Origin: Ramlibacter aurantiacus
GTDB lineage: Bacteria > Pseudomonadota > Gammaproteobacteria > Burkholderiales > Burkholderiaceae_C
Length of the DNA stretch: 64,000 nt
NCBI RefSeq assembly: GCF_016722895.1
Contig: NZ_JAEQNA010000001.1
Coordinates: 1,178,001 to 1,242,000 of the forward strand
Direction: 5' to 3'
Shown: piece after piece, positions 17,951 through 27,484 of the stretch
How positions within the stretch are numbered: the first letter of the stretch is position 1
How the letters are laid out: every line of letters begins with the position of its first letter
Program-made: the position numbers and the translations under genes
The notes under the pieces: generated by a model
Databases searched by the model: none
Told to the model about the DNA's origin: nothing
The model's input: only the letters and a program-made list of their open reading frames with translations

Positions 17951-18786
17951 CGCCCGAGCAATACGTGCAGGACAAAGCAGCCGCCTCGGGCAGCAGCTTC
18001 TACTACGCCTTCCTGTTTCTTCCGAAGCCCCGGCGCGCTGCCATCACCGCCTTCTACGCCTTCTGCCGCGAGGTCGATGACGTGGTCGACGAAGTGACCG
18101 ATCCCGGCGTGGCCTCGACCAAGCTGGCCTGGTGGCGGCAGGAGGTGATGCAGGCCTTCGAGGGCCGACCGCAACACCCCGCCATGCGAGCCCTGATGCC
18201 CCATGCCGGCGAGTTCGGGCTGGAGCCGCGCCAGCTGCTGGCCGTGATCGACGGCTGCCAGGTCGACCTGGAGCAGACCCGCTTCCTCGATTTCCCGGCG
18301 CTGGAGCGCTATTGCCACCTCGTGGCCGGCGTGGTGGGCGAAGTGGCGGCGCGGATCTTCGGGCAGACCCAGCCTCAGACCACCGCGTACGCACACAAGC
18401 TCGGCCTGGCCTTCCAGCTCACGAACATCATCCGGGACGTCGGCGAGGACGCCATGCGCGGCCGCATCTACATCCCCGTGAGCGAACTGCAGCGGTTCGA
18501 CGTCAAGGCGCACGAGATCACCCGCCGCCAGTATTCCGACCGCTTCGCCGCGCTGATGAAGTTCCAGGCCGATCGCGCGCACGCCCTCTACGACGAGGCG
18601 CTGTCGCTGCTGCCGGCGGCCGACCAGCGCAGCCAGAAGCCGGGCCTGATGATGGCCAGCATCTACCGCACGCTGCTGCGCGAGATCGAGGACGAGAACT
18701 TCCAGGTGCTGCAACAGCGCATCAGCCTGCCGCCCTTGCGGAAGTTCTGGCTGGCGTGGAAGGTGCAGGCCCTCGGCCGCTTCTGA
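17947..18786 (+). CDS. hpnD: Presqualene diphosphate synthase HpnD
   Basis: This 279-residue enzyme condenses two farnesyl diphosphates to presqualene diphosphate. The aspartate motifs EVDDVVDE (first) and RDVGEDAMRGRIYIP (second) bind magnesium-diphosphate. The start ATG 17947 overlaps the hpnC stop, and the MTPEQYVQDKAAASGSSFYY N-terminus is family-like. The stop overlaps the hpnE start by one base (TGATG), so all three pathway genes are translationally coupled. Confidence 0.95.
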   Translation: MTPEQYVQDKAAASGSSFYYAFLFLPKPRRAAITAFYAFCREVDDVVDEVTDPGVASTKLAWWRQEVMQAFEGRPQHPAMRALMPHAGEFGLEPRQLLAVIDGCQVDLEQTRFLDFPALERYCHLVAGVVGEVAARIFGQTQPQTTAYAHKLGLAFQLTNIIRDVGEDAMRGRIYIPVSELQRFDVKAHEITRRQYSDRFAALMKFQADRAHALYDEALSLLPAADQRSQKPGLMMASIYRTLLREIEDENFQVLQQRISLPPLRKFWLAWKVQALGRF

Positions 18787-20072
18787 TGCGGGTCGCCGTC
18801 ATCGGCGCCGGCTGGGCCGGCATCGCCGCCGCGGTGCAGGCCTGCTCGGCGGGGCACGCGGTCACGCTGTTCGAAGCGGCTCGCCAGCTGGGCGGACGGG
18901 CACGGTCGCTGTCGCTGCGGCTGACGGATGGACAGTCCACCGAAGTGGACAACGGCCAGCACATCCTGATCGGCGGGTACACCGAGACGCTGTCGCTCAT
19001 GCAGCGCCTCGGCGTGGCGCCTGAGGATGCGCTGCTTGCCATGCCACTGGAGCTGCGCGGGCCGCAAGGCGAGGGCCTGTCCCTGCCCCGCTGGCCGCCG
19101 CCCGCGGACTTCGCCTGGGGCGTGCTCACCGCCAAGGGCTGGACCTTGCGCGACAAGCTCGGCCTGCTGCGCACGGCGGCGGCGTGGCGGCGCGCCGGCT
19201 TCCGCTGCGATCCCGGCGAGACCGTGCTGTCCTTGAGCCGACACCTGGGACCACGCGTGCAGGCCGACCTGGTCGAGCCCTTGTGCATATCGGCGCTGAA
19301 CACGCCGCCCGACCAGGCCTGCGGCGCAGTCTTCCTGCGCGTGCTGCAAGACGCCCTCCTCGGGCCCGGCTGGGGCCGCTGGCCCGCGTCCTGGCTGCTG
19401 CTGCCCCGCCGCCCGCTCGGGGCCCTGCTGCCGCAGGCCGGCCAGCGGTGGCTGCAGGCGCACGGCGCGACGGTGCGCACCGGCCACCGGGTGCGCAACC
19501 TGGCCCGGCCGGGATCGGGCTGGCGGGTGGACGAGGAGGCCTTCGATGCCGTGGTGCTGGCCGGCGGCAGCGACGACGCGGCCCGGCTGGTGGAGGGCTG
19601 GAACCCGCAGGCGCACTGGCTCCGGCAGGCCCGCCAGCTGCGGCACCGCCCCATCGCGACGGTGTATGCACAGGGTCGTCACCGCCTGGCCCGGCCGATG
19701 GTGGCGCTGCGCAGCGCGCCGGGCGCGCCCGCGCAGTTCGTGTTCGACCGGGCCCAGCTCGGCGGGCCGGACGGGTTGCTGGCGTTCGTCGTGAGCGACA
19801 GCCAGGGCACGCGCCAGGAGATCGAAGCCGCCGTCATCGCGCAGGCCCGGGCGCTCGGCTGGGACGCACTGCGCCCGCTAGGCACGGTGGTGGAAAAGCG
19901 CGCGACCTTCGCCTGCACGCCGGGCCTGCAGCGGCCGCCCCCGCAGGTCGCCCAGGGCCTGTGGGCCTGCGGCGACTACGTGCGCGGCCCCTATCCGGCC
20001 ACGCTCGAAGGCGCCGTGCGTTCGGCCGCCGAGGTGGTCGGCGATCTCACGCGCAGCGTGCCGACGACCTGA
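18786..20072 (+). CDS. hpnE: Hydroxysqualene dehydroxylase HpnE
   Basis: This 428-residue FAD-dependent protein of the amine oxidase/phytoene desaturase fold reduces hydroxysqualene to squalene. The N-terminal dinucleotide motif VIGAGWAGIAAA, then the segment LFEAARQLGGRARS, bind FAD. The C-terminal CGDYVRGPYPATLEGAVRSA is the usual second FAD segment. It is the last gene of the hpnCDE unit and ends six bases before a convergent HAD hydrolase gene, leaving almost no room for a terminator. Confidence 0.93.
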   Translation: MRVAVIGAGWAGIAAAVQACSAGHAVTLFEAARQLGGRARSLSLRLTDGQSTEVDNGQHILIGGYTETLSLMQRLGVAPEDALLAMPLELRGPQGEGLSLPRWPPPADFAWGVLTAKGWTLRDKLGLLRTAAAWRRAGFRCDPGETVLSLSRHLGPRVQADLVEPLCISALNTPPDQACGAVFLRVLQDALLGPGWGRWPASWLLLPRRPLGALLPQAGQRWLQAHGATVRTGHRVRNLARPGSGWRVDEEAFDAVVLAGGSDDAARLVEGWNPQAHWLRQARQLRHRPIATVYAQGRHRLARPMVALRSAPGAPAQFVFDRAQLGGPDGLLAFVVSDSQGTRQEIEAAVIAQARALGWDALRPLGTVVEKRATFACTPGLQRPPPQVAQGLWACGDYVRGPYPATLEGAVRSAAEVVGDLTRSVPTT

Positions 20073-20078
20073 CCGACC

Positions 20079-20783
20079 TCACCCTCGGCTGGTGAACAGG
20101 GCGCACAGCTCGGACAGGCTCGCGCATTCGAAGCCCGGCTGCTCCTGCGGATGCGGCCACAACGATGCGTTGCGATTGACCCAGACCGACTGCATGCCTG
20201 CGTTATGGGCGCCCAGCACGTCCAGCAGCACGTCATCGCCCACGTGCAGCACCTGCTCGGGTGACAGGTCGACCGCCCCAGCGGCGGCATGGAAGATCCT
20301 CGGATCAGGCTTGGCCACGCCGAACTCACGCGCGCAGATGGCCGCCCGGAAATGGCCCGCGACCCCAATGCGGGCCAGGTCGGCGTTGCCGTTGGACAGG
20401 CTCACCAGCGGGAAACGCCCGGCGAGGAACTCGATGGCCGGGAGCGCGTCCTCGAACAGCGTGACCCGTTGCCGCTCGGAAAAGAACACATCGAACGCGG
20501 TGTCGGCCAGCAGCGGGTTCTCGCCGGCGCGGTACAGCGCCATGCGGATGGACTCACGCCGCAGCGCCGACAGATCGTGCTTGAGGTCCGGCCGCTGGTG
20601 CGTCATGTGTTGACGGATCTCGCGCAGCGCCTGGGGATTCGCGAACAGCGCCGCGGCCATGGGGGCGTTGATCACCAGCCACTCGTGCAACACCTTCTCG
20701 GCTCGTTCGATGCATGGCCAGATCGGCCAGAGGGTGTCGTCCAGGTCGATCGAAATCGCCCGTACCCGCGTAAGGTCCAGCAT
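20079..20783 (-). CDS. HAD-IA family hydrolase
   Basis: This 234-residue haloacid dehalogenase-like phosphatase has motif I ISIDLDDTLWP, motif II VSLSNGNAD, the lysine in VAKPDPR, and motif III VGDDVLLDV. The start is ATG 20783 (MLDLTRVRA); the frame continues 18 codons further without support and would overlap hemH. It is divergent from hemH with 17 bp between the starts, so the two promoters must overlap the coding ends. The substrate is unknown; small sugar phosphates or nucleotides are typical for the group. Confidence 0.85.
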   Translation of the reverse strand: MLDLTRVRAISIDLDDTLWPIWPCIERAEKVLHEWLVINAPMAAALFANPQALREIRQHMTHQRPDLKHDLSALRRESIRMALYRAGENPLLADTAFDVFFSERQRVTLFEDALPAIEFLAGRFPLVSLSNGNADLARIGVAGHFRAAICAREFGVAKPDPRIFHAAAGAVDLSPEQVLHVGDDVLLDVLGAHNAGMQSVWVNRNASLWPHPQEQPGFECASLSELCALFTSRG

Positions 20784-20800
20784 GCGGGCGAGAATACCTG

Positions 20801-21904
20801 ATGGCCCGCATCCTTCCGTTCCGCACCGAGCCGGCATTCACCCACGGACAGCCTGCGCTGACCGGCATCCTCTGGTGCAACCTCGGCACGCCCGACGCGC
20901 CCACGGCACCGGCGGTGCGCCGCTACTTGCGCGAGTTCCTCAGCGACCCGCGCGTCGTCGAGATCCCGCGCCTGGCGTGGCTGCCCCTGCTGCACGGGAT
21001 CATCCTGCCGCTGCGTGCCTCGCGGTCGGCGGCCAAGTACACCAGCATCTGGACCCCGCAGGGCTCACCGCTCGCGGTCCACACCGAGGCGCAGGCCCGG
21101 CTGCTGGAACAGGACCTGGCCGCGCGCGGGCATCGCGTGCTCGTGCGGCACGCCATGCGCTACGGCGCACCCTCGATCGCTTCGCAGCTCGACGCGCTCA
21201 AGGCCGCCGGCGCCAATCGCGTCCTGGTGCTGCCGGCGTATCCGCAGTATTCCGGCACCACCACGGCCAGCCTGTTCGATGCGGTATCCGAATGGGCCTC
21301 GCGCACGCGCAGCCTGCCCGAGATTCGATGGGTCAACCGCTATCACGACGATGCCGGCTACATCGAGGCGCTGGCGCGTTCCATCGAACGCCATTGGCAG
21401 GCGCACGGCCGCGCGGACCACCTGGTGATGAGTTTCCACGGCGTGCCCGAGCGCACCCTCACCCTGGGCGACCCCTACCACTGCGAGTGCCGCAAGACAG
21501 GCCGGCTGCTGGCCGAGCGGCTGGGGCTGTTGCCCACCGACTGGACGCTGACCTTCCAGTCGCGGTTCGGCCGGGCCAAGTGGCTGGAGCCCTACACCGA
21601 ACCCACCTTGCAGGCACTGGCGCGGCGCGGCGTGGGCCGCGTCGATGTCACATGCCCCGGCTTCACCAGCGACTGCCTGGAGACGCTGGAGGAGATCGGC
21701 ATGGAAGGCCGCGAAGCTTTCCTGAAGGCTGGAGGGCGGCAATACCATGCCATTGCCTGCGTCAATGAGGATGCCGAGTGGATCGACGCCCTCGCGTCCC
21801 TGGCCGAACAGCACCTCCAGGGATGGCCCAGCCGCGAACCGATGGACGAGCCGCTTCAGGAGGCGAGCCGTGAGCGTGCCGTGGCTTCAGGCGCAGCGCG
21901 CTGA
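20801..21904 (+). CDS. hemH: Ferrochelatase
   Basis: This 367-residue enzyme inserts ferrous iron into protoporphyrin IX, the last step of heme synthesis. The N-terminal segment LWCNLGTPDAPTAPAVRRYL is typical of HemH. The catalytic histidine is in MSFHGVPER, and YHCECRKTG and the later TCPGFTSDCLETLEEI are conserved. The length suits the betaproteobacterial form. It starts 17 bp from the divergent HAD gene. A short C-terminal extension after the family core is alanine/arginine-rich. Confidence 0.95.
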   Translation: MARILPFRTEPAFTHGQPALTGILWCNLGTPDAPTAPAVRRYLREFLSDPRVVEIPRLAWLPLLHGIILPLRASRSAAKYTSIWTPQGSPLAVHTEAQARLLEQDLAARGHRVLVRHAMRYGAPSIASQLDALKAAGANRVLVLPAYPQYSGTTTASLFDAVSEWASRTRSLPEIRWVNRYHDDAGYIEALARSIERHWQAHGRADHLVMSFHGVPERTLTLGDPYHCECRKTGRLLAERLGLLPTDWTLTFQSRFGRAKWLEPYTEPTLQALARRGVGRVDVTCPGFTSDCLETLEEIGMEGREAFLKAGGRQYHAIACVNEDAEWIDALASLAEQHLQGWPSREPMDEPLQEASRERAVASGAAR

Positions 21905-21937
21905 GCCGCCAGTGCTCGAGACGTCCGCCCAGGCGGG

Positions 21938-22204
21938 TCAGCCACGCATGAGGTTGCGCGACAGCAGCTCCTGCTTCGGGTCAACCAGGCCAAGCTGCTG
22001 ACGGGCCGGTGGCAGTTGCGGGCGCGAGCCGGTCAGGCGCAGCAGCTCACGCAGCTCGCGCACGACCACCTGGTGCTCCTCGCCGGCCCGCTCGCCGAGC
22101 ATCCGCTCTTGCTCGCTGAGCGTGGCCTCGAGCAGGTCCACCACCTGGCGCGGCAGGAAGAGCCCGCCATCGAGTTCGGGAATCGCCTTGGGAAGTTGTC
22201 GCAT
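21938..22204 (-). CDS. Hypothetical protein, 88 residues
   Basis: The small protein starts MRQLPKAIPELDGGLFLPRQ, behind a textbook ribosome site (AAGGAG, seven bases before ATG 22204). It is helical and acidic/basic mixed (EERAGEEHQVVVRELRELLR). There is no membrane segment or signal. It follows the RND pump gene by 109 bp and may be transcribed with it. I do not recognise the family. The strong ribosome site makes it a likely real gene rather than a chance frame. Confidence 0.6.
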   Translation of the reverse strand: MRQLPKAIPELDGGLFLPRQVVDLLEATLSEQERMLGERAGEEHQVVVRELRELLRLTGSRPQLPPARQQLGLVDPKQELLSRNLMRG

Positions 22205-22313
22205 CGCTAATCTCCTTCGATGGAGACCAGCGTAGGCCGGGGTCCCCGCAGCCGTTGTCGGCGCAGCGGGCCCCGAGGCGGCTGCGGGGTCTGATGGTGG
22301 TGTCGGTCGCTGC

Positions 22314-25300
22314 CTACTTCGCGACCAGCTCATGGGGCTGGTGCGGCAGCGCATCATCGCGGGCCTGCGACTTGTTGGCCCCCGGCACCTTGCGCCGCGC
22401 GAACAGCGTGTACATCGTGGGGACCACGAAGATCGTCAGCAGCGTGCCCAGCGACATGCCGCCGACGATGACCCAGCCGATCTGCTGCCGGCTCTCGGCC
22501 CCGGCACCCGTGGCGATCGCCAGCGGCACGGCGCCCAGCACCATCGCGCCCGTGGTCATGAGGATGGGGCGCAGCCGCTGCGTCGAAGCCTTGACCAGCG
22601 CGTCGATCATCTCCATGCCCTGCTCGCGCAGCTGGTTGGCGAATTCGACGATCAGGATGCCGTGCTTGGTGATCAGCCCCACCAAGGTGATCAGCCCGAT
22701 CTGCGAATACACGTTGAGCGAGCCGCCCGCCCACTTGAGGGCCAGGAGCGCACCGATCATCGACAGCGGCACCGACAGCATGATCACCAGGGGATCGACG
22801 AAGCTCTCGAACTGCGCGGCCAGCACCAGGAAGATGAACACCAGCGCCAGCACGAACACGATGGCCAGCGCGCCCTGCGACTTGCGGAACTCGCGCGAAG
22901 TGCCATTGAGCTCGGTGGTGTAGCCGCTCTTGAGCACCTTGGCGGCGGTGGCATCCATGAAGGTCAAGGCTTCGCCCAACGAGTAGTCGGCCGCCAGGTT
23001 GGCGGTGATGGTCGCCGAGCGGCGCTGGCCGAAGTGGTTCAGCTCGCGTGGGCTCACGCTCTCGCGCACCTTCACCAGCGACGACAGCGGGATCATCGTG
23101 TCGCCGCGTCCGCGGACCTGGATGCGCTCGATGTCCTCGGGCGTGCTGCGGCCGGCGGACTGCACCTGCACGATGACGTCGTATTGCTCGGCGTCGCGCT
23201 TGTAGCGGGTGACGTTGCGTCCTCCCAGCATGGTCTCCAGCGCGCGGGCCACGGCGTCCACGTTCACGCCCAGGTCGGCCGCCTTGTCGCGGTCGACCTC
23301 GATGCGCAGCTCGGGCTTGTTCAGCCGCAGGTCCACGTCCGGGGAGACGATGCCGGGGTTGCGGGACATCTCGTCAAGGAACTGCCGCACCACCTGGTTC
23401 AGGTTCTCGTAGCTGTCGGAGGTCTGGATCACGTAGCTCACGGGCCGCTCGCGGAAGCCCTGCCCCAGCGAAGGCGGCGTGATCACGAAGGCGTTGACCC
23501 CCGGCAGCGAGTTCAGGCGCGGCGCCAGTTCCCGCGCCATTTCGAGCGTGCTGCGCTGGCGCTGCTCCCAGTCGACCGCCCGCAGCACCACGCTGGCCTG
23601 CGACACCGTGGGATTGCCCACGTTGGCGAAGATGCGGTCGAACTCGGGATAGCGCTCGGCCATGCGCTCCAGAGCCTGGGCATAACGGTCGGTGTACGCC
23701 AGGGTCGAGCCGTCGGGTGCGCTGACGCTGGCCAGCACGGTGCCGCGGTCTTCCAGGGGTGCCAGCTCCTGCTTCATGGTGGGCCAGACCACCGCGATGC
23801 CCCAGGCACTCAAGGCCATCACACCGATCACCAGCCAGCGCGCCTGCAGCAGGTGGCCCAGCGGGCCGTGCCGTCCCTCGCGGCCGCCCCAGCGCGCCGT
23901 GACCACCCAGCGCAATGCACGGCCGTAGGCGTCGGAGACGCCGTTCAGCACCCGCTCCATCCCGCGCTCGAACCAGTTGGGCTTGGGGTTGTGGCGCAGC
24001 AGCTTGGCGCACAGCATCGGCGTGAGCGTCAACGCGACGAAGCCCGACACCACCACGGCGCCCGCCAGAGCCAGCGCGAACTCGACGAACAACCGCCCGG
24101 TGCGCCCCGGCGTGAACGCCAACGGCGCGTACACCGCGACCAGCGTGCAGGTCATGGTCACCACCGCGAAGCCGATCTCGCGCGCCCCCTTGATGGCCGC
24201 CGAAAACGGCTCCATGCCCTCCTCGATGTGGCGGTAGATGTTCTCCAGCATCACGATCGCGTCATCGACCACCAGGCCGATGGCCAGCACCAGCGCCAGC
24301 AGGGTGAGCGTGTTGATGGTGAACCCCGCCAGCGCCATCAGCGCGAACGTGCCGATCAGGCTGACCGGGATGGTGATGATGGGAATGATGGAAGCGCGCA
24401 GCGTGCGCAGGAAGACGAAGATCACCAGCGCCACCAGCACCACCGCCTCGGCGATGGTCGTGTAGACACTCTTGACCGAGCGGTCGATGAACAGCGAGTT
24501 GTCGTTGGCGATGTCGATGTTCACGCTGGGCGGCAGGTCCGCCTTCAGCCGCGGGATCATCTCGCGCACGCCCTGCGAGAGGGTCAGCGGGTTGGCCGTG
24601 GCCTGCCGGATCACGCCCGCGGAAATGGCCGGCCGGCCATTGAGACGCACCGCGCTGCGCTCGTCGGCCGGGCCTTCGCGCACCTGCGCCACGTCGCGCA
24701 GGCGCAAGGGAAAGCCATTGACGTTGCGCAGCACGATGTCGCCGAACTGGGCCGGTCGCATCAGCTCGGTCTGCGAACTGACGCTGAACTCGCGTTGCTG
24801 GGACTCGATGCGACCGGCCGGCAGCTCCAGGTTGCTGCGCCGGATGGCGTCTTCCACGTCCTGCGTGGTGAGCCGGTAGCCGGCCATCTTGTCGGCGTCG
24901 AGCCAGACGCGCATGGCGTACTTGCGCTCGCCGAAGATGCGCACGTCGGCCACGCCGGTGACGGTCTGCAGCCGCGGCTTGACCACGCGGTTGATCAGGT
25001 CGTTGAGCTGCAGCGGATTGAGCGTGTCGCTGGTGAAGGCGAGCCAGATCACCGGAAACGCATCGGCCTCGACCTTGGCGATCACCGGCTCGTCAATGGC
25101 CTGCGGCAGCCGGTTGCGCACGCGCGAGGTGCGGTCACGCACCTCCGCCGCCGCCGCATCGGCGTCCTTTTCCAGGCGGAAGCGCACCGAGATCTGGCTC
25201 TGCTCGGCCCGGCTGATGGAGGTGAGCACGTCCACCGCGTCGATGCCGGCGATCGAGTCTTCCAGCACCTTGGTCACCTGGGACTCGACCACCTCGGCCG

Positions 25301-25463
25301 AGGCGCCGGCATAGCGGGTGGTGACGGTGACCACCGGCTCGTCGATCTTGGGGTATTCGCGCACCGACAGTCGGTCGAAGCTCACGGCACCGATCAGCAG
25401 CACGAGCAGCGACAGCACCGTCGCCAGCACCGGACGACGGATGGAGATCTCAGGCAGTTGCAT
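22314..25463 (-). CDS. RND efflux transporter permease (HAE1 family)
   Basis: This 1049-residue inner-membrane proton/drug antiporter has the N-terminal IRRPVLATVLSLLVLLIGAV segment (TM1), two large periplasmic loops and twelve TM helices in two halves. The motif LVLAIGLVVDDAIVMLENI gives the aspartate pair in TM4 used for proton translocation, and GREIGF-like repeats are present. It pairs with the membrane fusion gene 13 bp upstream. No outer-membrane factor gene is beside it, so a TolC-like partner elsewhere is likely. The substrate cannot be told from sequence. Confidence 0.95.
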   Translation of the reverse strand: MQLPEISIRRPVLATVLSLLVLLIGAVSFDRLSVREYPKIDEPVVTVTTRYAGASAEVVESQVTKVLEDSIAGIDAVDVLTSISRAEQSQISVRFRLEKDADAAAAEVRDRTSRVRNRLPQAIDEPVIAKVEADAFPVIWLAFTSDTLNPLQLNDLINRVVKPRLQTVTGVADVRIFGERKYAMRVWLDADKMAGYRLTTQDVEDAIRRSNLELPAGRIESQQREFSVSSQTELMRPAQFGDIVLRNVNGFPLRLRDVAQVREGPADERSAVRLNGRPAISAGVIRQATANPLTLSQGVREMIPRLKADLPPSVNIDIANDNSLFIDRSVKSVYTTIAEAVVLVALVIFVFLRTLRASIIPIITIPVSLIGTFALMALAGFTINTLTLLALVLAIGLVVDDAIVMLENIYRHIEEGMEPFSAAIKGAREIGFAVVTMTCTLVAVYAPLAFTPGRTGRLFVEFALALAGAVVVSGFVALTLTPMLCAKLLRHNPKPNWFERGMERVLNGVSDAYGRALRWVVTARWGGREGRHGPLGHLLQARWLVIGVMALSAWGIAVVWPTMKQELAPLEDRGTVLASVSAPDGSTLAYTDRYAQALERMAERYPEFDRIFANVGNPTVSQASVVLRAVDWEQRQRSTLEMARELAPRLNSLPGVNAFVITPPSLGQGFRERPVSYVIQTSDSYENLNQVVRQFLDEMSRNPGIVSPDVDLRLNKPELRIEVDRDKAADLGVNVDAVARALETMLGGRNVTRYKRDAEQYDVIVQVQSAGRSTPEDIERIQVRGRGDTMIPLSSLVKVRESVSPRELNHFGQRRSATITANLAADYSLGEALTFMDATAAKVLKSGYTTELNGTSREFRKSQGALAIVFVLALVFIFLVLAAQFESFVDPLVIMLSVPLSMIGALLALKWAGGSLNVYSQIGLITLVGLITKHGILIVEFANQLREQGMEMIDALVKASTQRLRPILMTTGAMVLGAVPLAIATGAGAESRQQIGWVIVGGMSLGTLLTIFVVPTMYTLFARRKVPGANKSQARDDALPHQPHELVAK

Positions 25464-25476
25464 GGCGACCCTTCAG

Positions 25477-26886
25477 TCAGCGCGCGGGCGCGGCCGACGC
25501 GACCAGGCACGGGTTGGGGCCCGTCGCCGCCCGCGTGCCGGGCCGCCCGGGCGCGGGCGCCGGCCCCGCGCCGGCCACGCGGGCCGCCGCCGCGCCGCGC
25601 TCGGCCGGGCCATTGCCAGCCGTTCGACCGGGGGCTGCCCCAAGGGCGGCCGGACCGTTCGCCGCAGCCGCCGCGGGGCCGAGCCCGTCGCCGCCGCCGC
25701 GCCCGCCAGGGCCGCCGGGCCCGCGTCGTCCTTCCCCCCCCGGTCGCGCCAGGTCGACCACGCGCACCGGCGTGTTGTCACGCTGGATGCGCTGGTGGCC
25801 CGCCACCACCACCGTGTCGCCGGCCTCCAGGCCTGCCACGATTTCCACGCGGCCCGGCTGCCGCACGCCAACCTGGACCTCCACCCGCTGCGCGAGCTTG
25901 GCCTCCTGGTCCGGCCCGTCCACCAGGCGCCAGACGATCTGGCGCGCCCCCTGCGGCACCAGCGCCTCTTCGGGAATCACGCGCACGTTGCTGCGCTCGC
26001 TGAAGACGGCGGTGACGCGCGCGAACATGCCCGGGCGCAACTGCTGCCGGCGGTTGTCGATGCAGGCGCGCACGCCGACCGAGCGGCCGTTCGCATCGAC
26101 CAGCGGATCGATCGCCTGGACCCGCGCCACGTGGCGCTCGCCCGGCAAGGCGTCCAGCGACACCATGGCGGACTGACCCGGCCGCACCTTGGCCTGGAAG
26201 CGCTCGGGCAGGCGGAAATCCACCAGGATGGCGTCGAGGTCCTCCAGGTTGACGATGTCGGCGCCGTCCTTGAGATAGTCGCCCACGTGCACGTTGCGGA
26301 TGCCGGTGGTGCCGTCGAACGGCGCCACCAGGCGCAGCCGGTCGGCCTGGGCCTTGGCCAGTGCCAGCTTCGCCTGCGCCACCTGCAGGGCGGCGCCGCT
26401 CTCGTCGACCGAGCGCTGGCTGATGAACCCCTGGGTGACCAGCTCCTGGTTGCGCTTGTGGTTGGCCTGCACGATGGACAACTCGGCCTGGGCCTGCTGG
26501 ATCTGCGCCCGCGGCAGTTCGTCGTCGAACTGCACCAGCAGTTGCCCGCGCCGCACGCGCTCGCCATCGCGGAAATGGATCTGGGCCACCCGGCCAGAGA
26601 CCTCGGGTCGCAGCATCACGCTCTGGCGTGAGCGCAACGTTCCGACGGCCTGGGCTTCGTCGACCAGGTTGGCCAGTTCGACCCGCGCTACTTCCACGCT
26701 GGGCGAGCGCGGCGCCCCCTGGGTGGAGCCGCCAGCCCCTGCAGCGCCTGGCCCTCGGCTGGGCGGCGCCTCGGCGGCAACGGTGGAGGCCCCTCGCATG
26801 TTCTTGTTCTGATACCACCAGGCCGCACCGGAGGCCGCGGCGATACCCACGACCGCCACCACCACGTACAGGGATCTAGACGCCAT
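25477..26886 (-). CDS. RND efflux periplasmic adaptor (membrane fusion protein) with long low-complexity C-terminal tail
   Basis: This 469-residue adaptor links the RND pump to an outer-membrane channel. The start MASRSLYVVVAVVGIAAASG (26886) is an uncleaved membrane anchor or signal. The barrel-sandwich segment LRPEVSGRVAQIHFRDGERV and the coiled-coil QAQAELSIVQANHKRNQELV follow, then the beta-barrel and membrane-proximal domains up to about residue 380. The last about 88 residues are almost only G, P, A and R, which is unusual and probably disordered. It is 13 bp upstream of the permease gene, clearly one operon. Confidence 0.93.
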   Translation of the reverse strand: MASRSLYVVVAVVGIAAASGAAWWYQNKNMRGASTVAAEAPPSRGPGAAGAGGSTQGAPRSPSVEVARVELANLVDEAQAVGTLRSRQSVMLRPEVSGRVAQIHFRDGERVRRGQLLVQFDDELPRAQIQQAQAELSIVQANHKRNQELVTQGFISQRSVDESGAALQVAQAKLALAKAQADRLRLVAPFDGTTGIRNVHVGDYLKDGADIVNLEDLDAILVDFRLPERFQAKVRPGQSAMVSLDALPGERHVARVQAIDPLVDANGRSVGVRACIDNRRQQLRPGMFARVTAVFSERSNVRVIPEEALVPQGARQIVWRLVDGPDQEAKLAQRVEVQVGVRQPGRVEIVAGLEAGDTVVVAGHQRIQRDNTPVRVVDLARPGGEGRRGPGGPGGRGGGDGLGPAAAAANGPAALGAAPGRTAGNGPAERGAAAARVAGAGPAPAPGRPGTRAATGPNPCLVASAAPAR

Positions 26887-27037
26887 TTGCACTGCTTTCG
26901 TCTGACATCGGGAGGCGCGCATGCTCGGAAGCGTGAAGGCACGTCTTCGCACCGAATCCGGCAATGTAGCAGTGGCACGGCTGTGCAGCATCGCGGGAAA
27001 TCCGTATCCCCGCGCGACGTTCCGGAACGGGCCGTGT

Positions 27038-27484
27038 TCAGCCGCGCGCGTTCATCTCGCAGCCGCGGTTGGCCAGCCGATCGGCGCGCTCGTTGCCGGG
27101 ATCGCCGTTGTGGCCACGCACCCATCGCCAGTCGATCGTGTGTCCGCCTTCCTGCACCAGCTTGTCCAGTTGCTGCCACAGCTCGACGTTCTTCACCGGC
27201 TGCTTGCTCGCCGTGCGCCAGCCCTTGGCCTTCCAGCCGGGCAGCCATTCGGTGATGCCCTTCAACACGTACTGGCTGTCCAGCCACAGGGTGACGTGGC
27301 ACGGTCGCTTGAGCGCCTGCAGGGCCTGGATGACCGCGGTCAATTCCATGCGGTTGTTCGTGGTGCTGGCCTCGCCGCCGAACAGCTCTTTTTCTGTGGC
27401 CCCGGACTTGAGCAGCACGCCCCAGCCGCCCGGCCCCGGATTGCCCTTGCAGGCGCCGTCGGTGTAGATCTCGATCGAATTCAA
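27038..27484 (-). CDS. rnhA: Ribonuclease HI
   Basis: This 148-residue enzyme cuts RNA in RNA-DNA hybrids. The acidic catalytic residues are seen in [22 protein letters not shown] and DSQYVLKG, with a late aspartate in GNERADRLA. The length is standard. Its start overlaps the stop of the methyltransferase gene by four bases. The order mltD, gloB, methyltransferase (yafS), rnhA is also found in E. coli, which supports the assignment. Confidence 0.97.
   Translation of the reverse strand: MNSIEIYTDGACKGNPGPGGWGVLLKSGATEKELFGGEASTTNNRMELTAVIQALQALKRPCHVTLWLDSQYVLKGITEWLPGWKAKGWRTASKQPVKNVELWQQLDKLVQEGGHTIDWRWVRGHNGDPGNERADRLANRGCEMNARG

Noticed and set aside
22332..26003. A 1223-codon plus-strand open frame across the RND genes
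   Set aside because: It is antisense to a clear RND permease and adaptor. High GC leaves few stops in this frame, and the product is Ala/Arg/His-rich with no domain.
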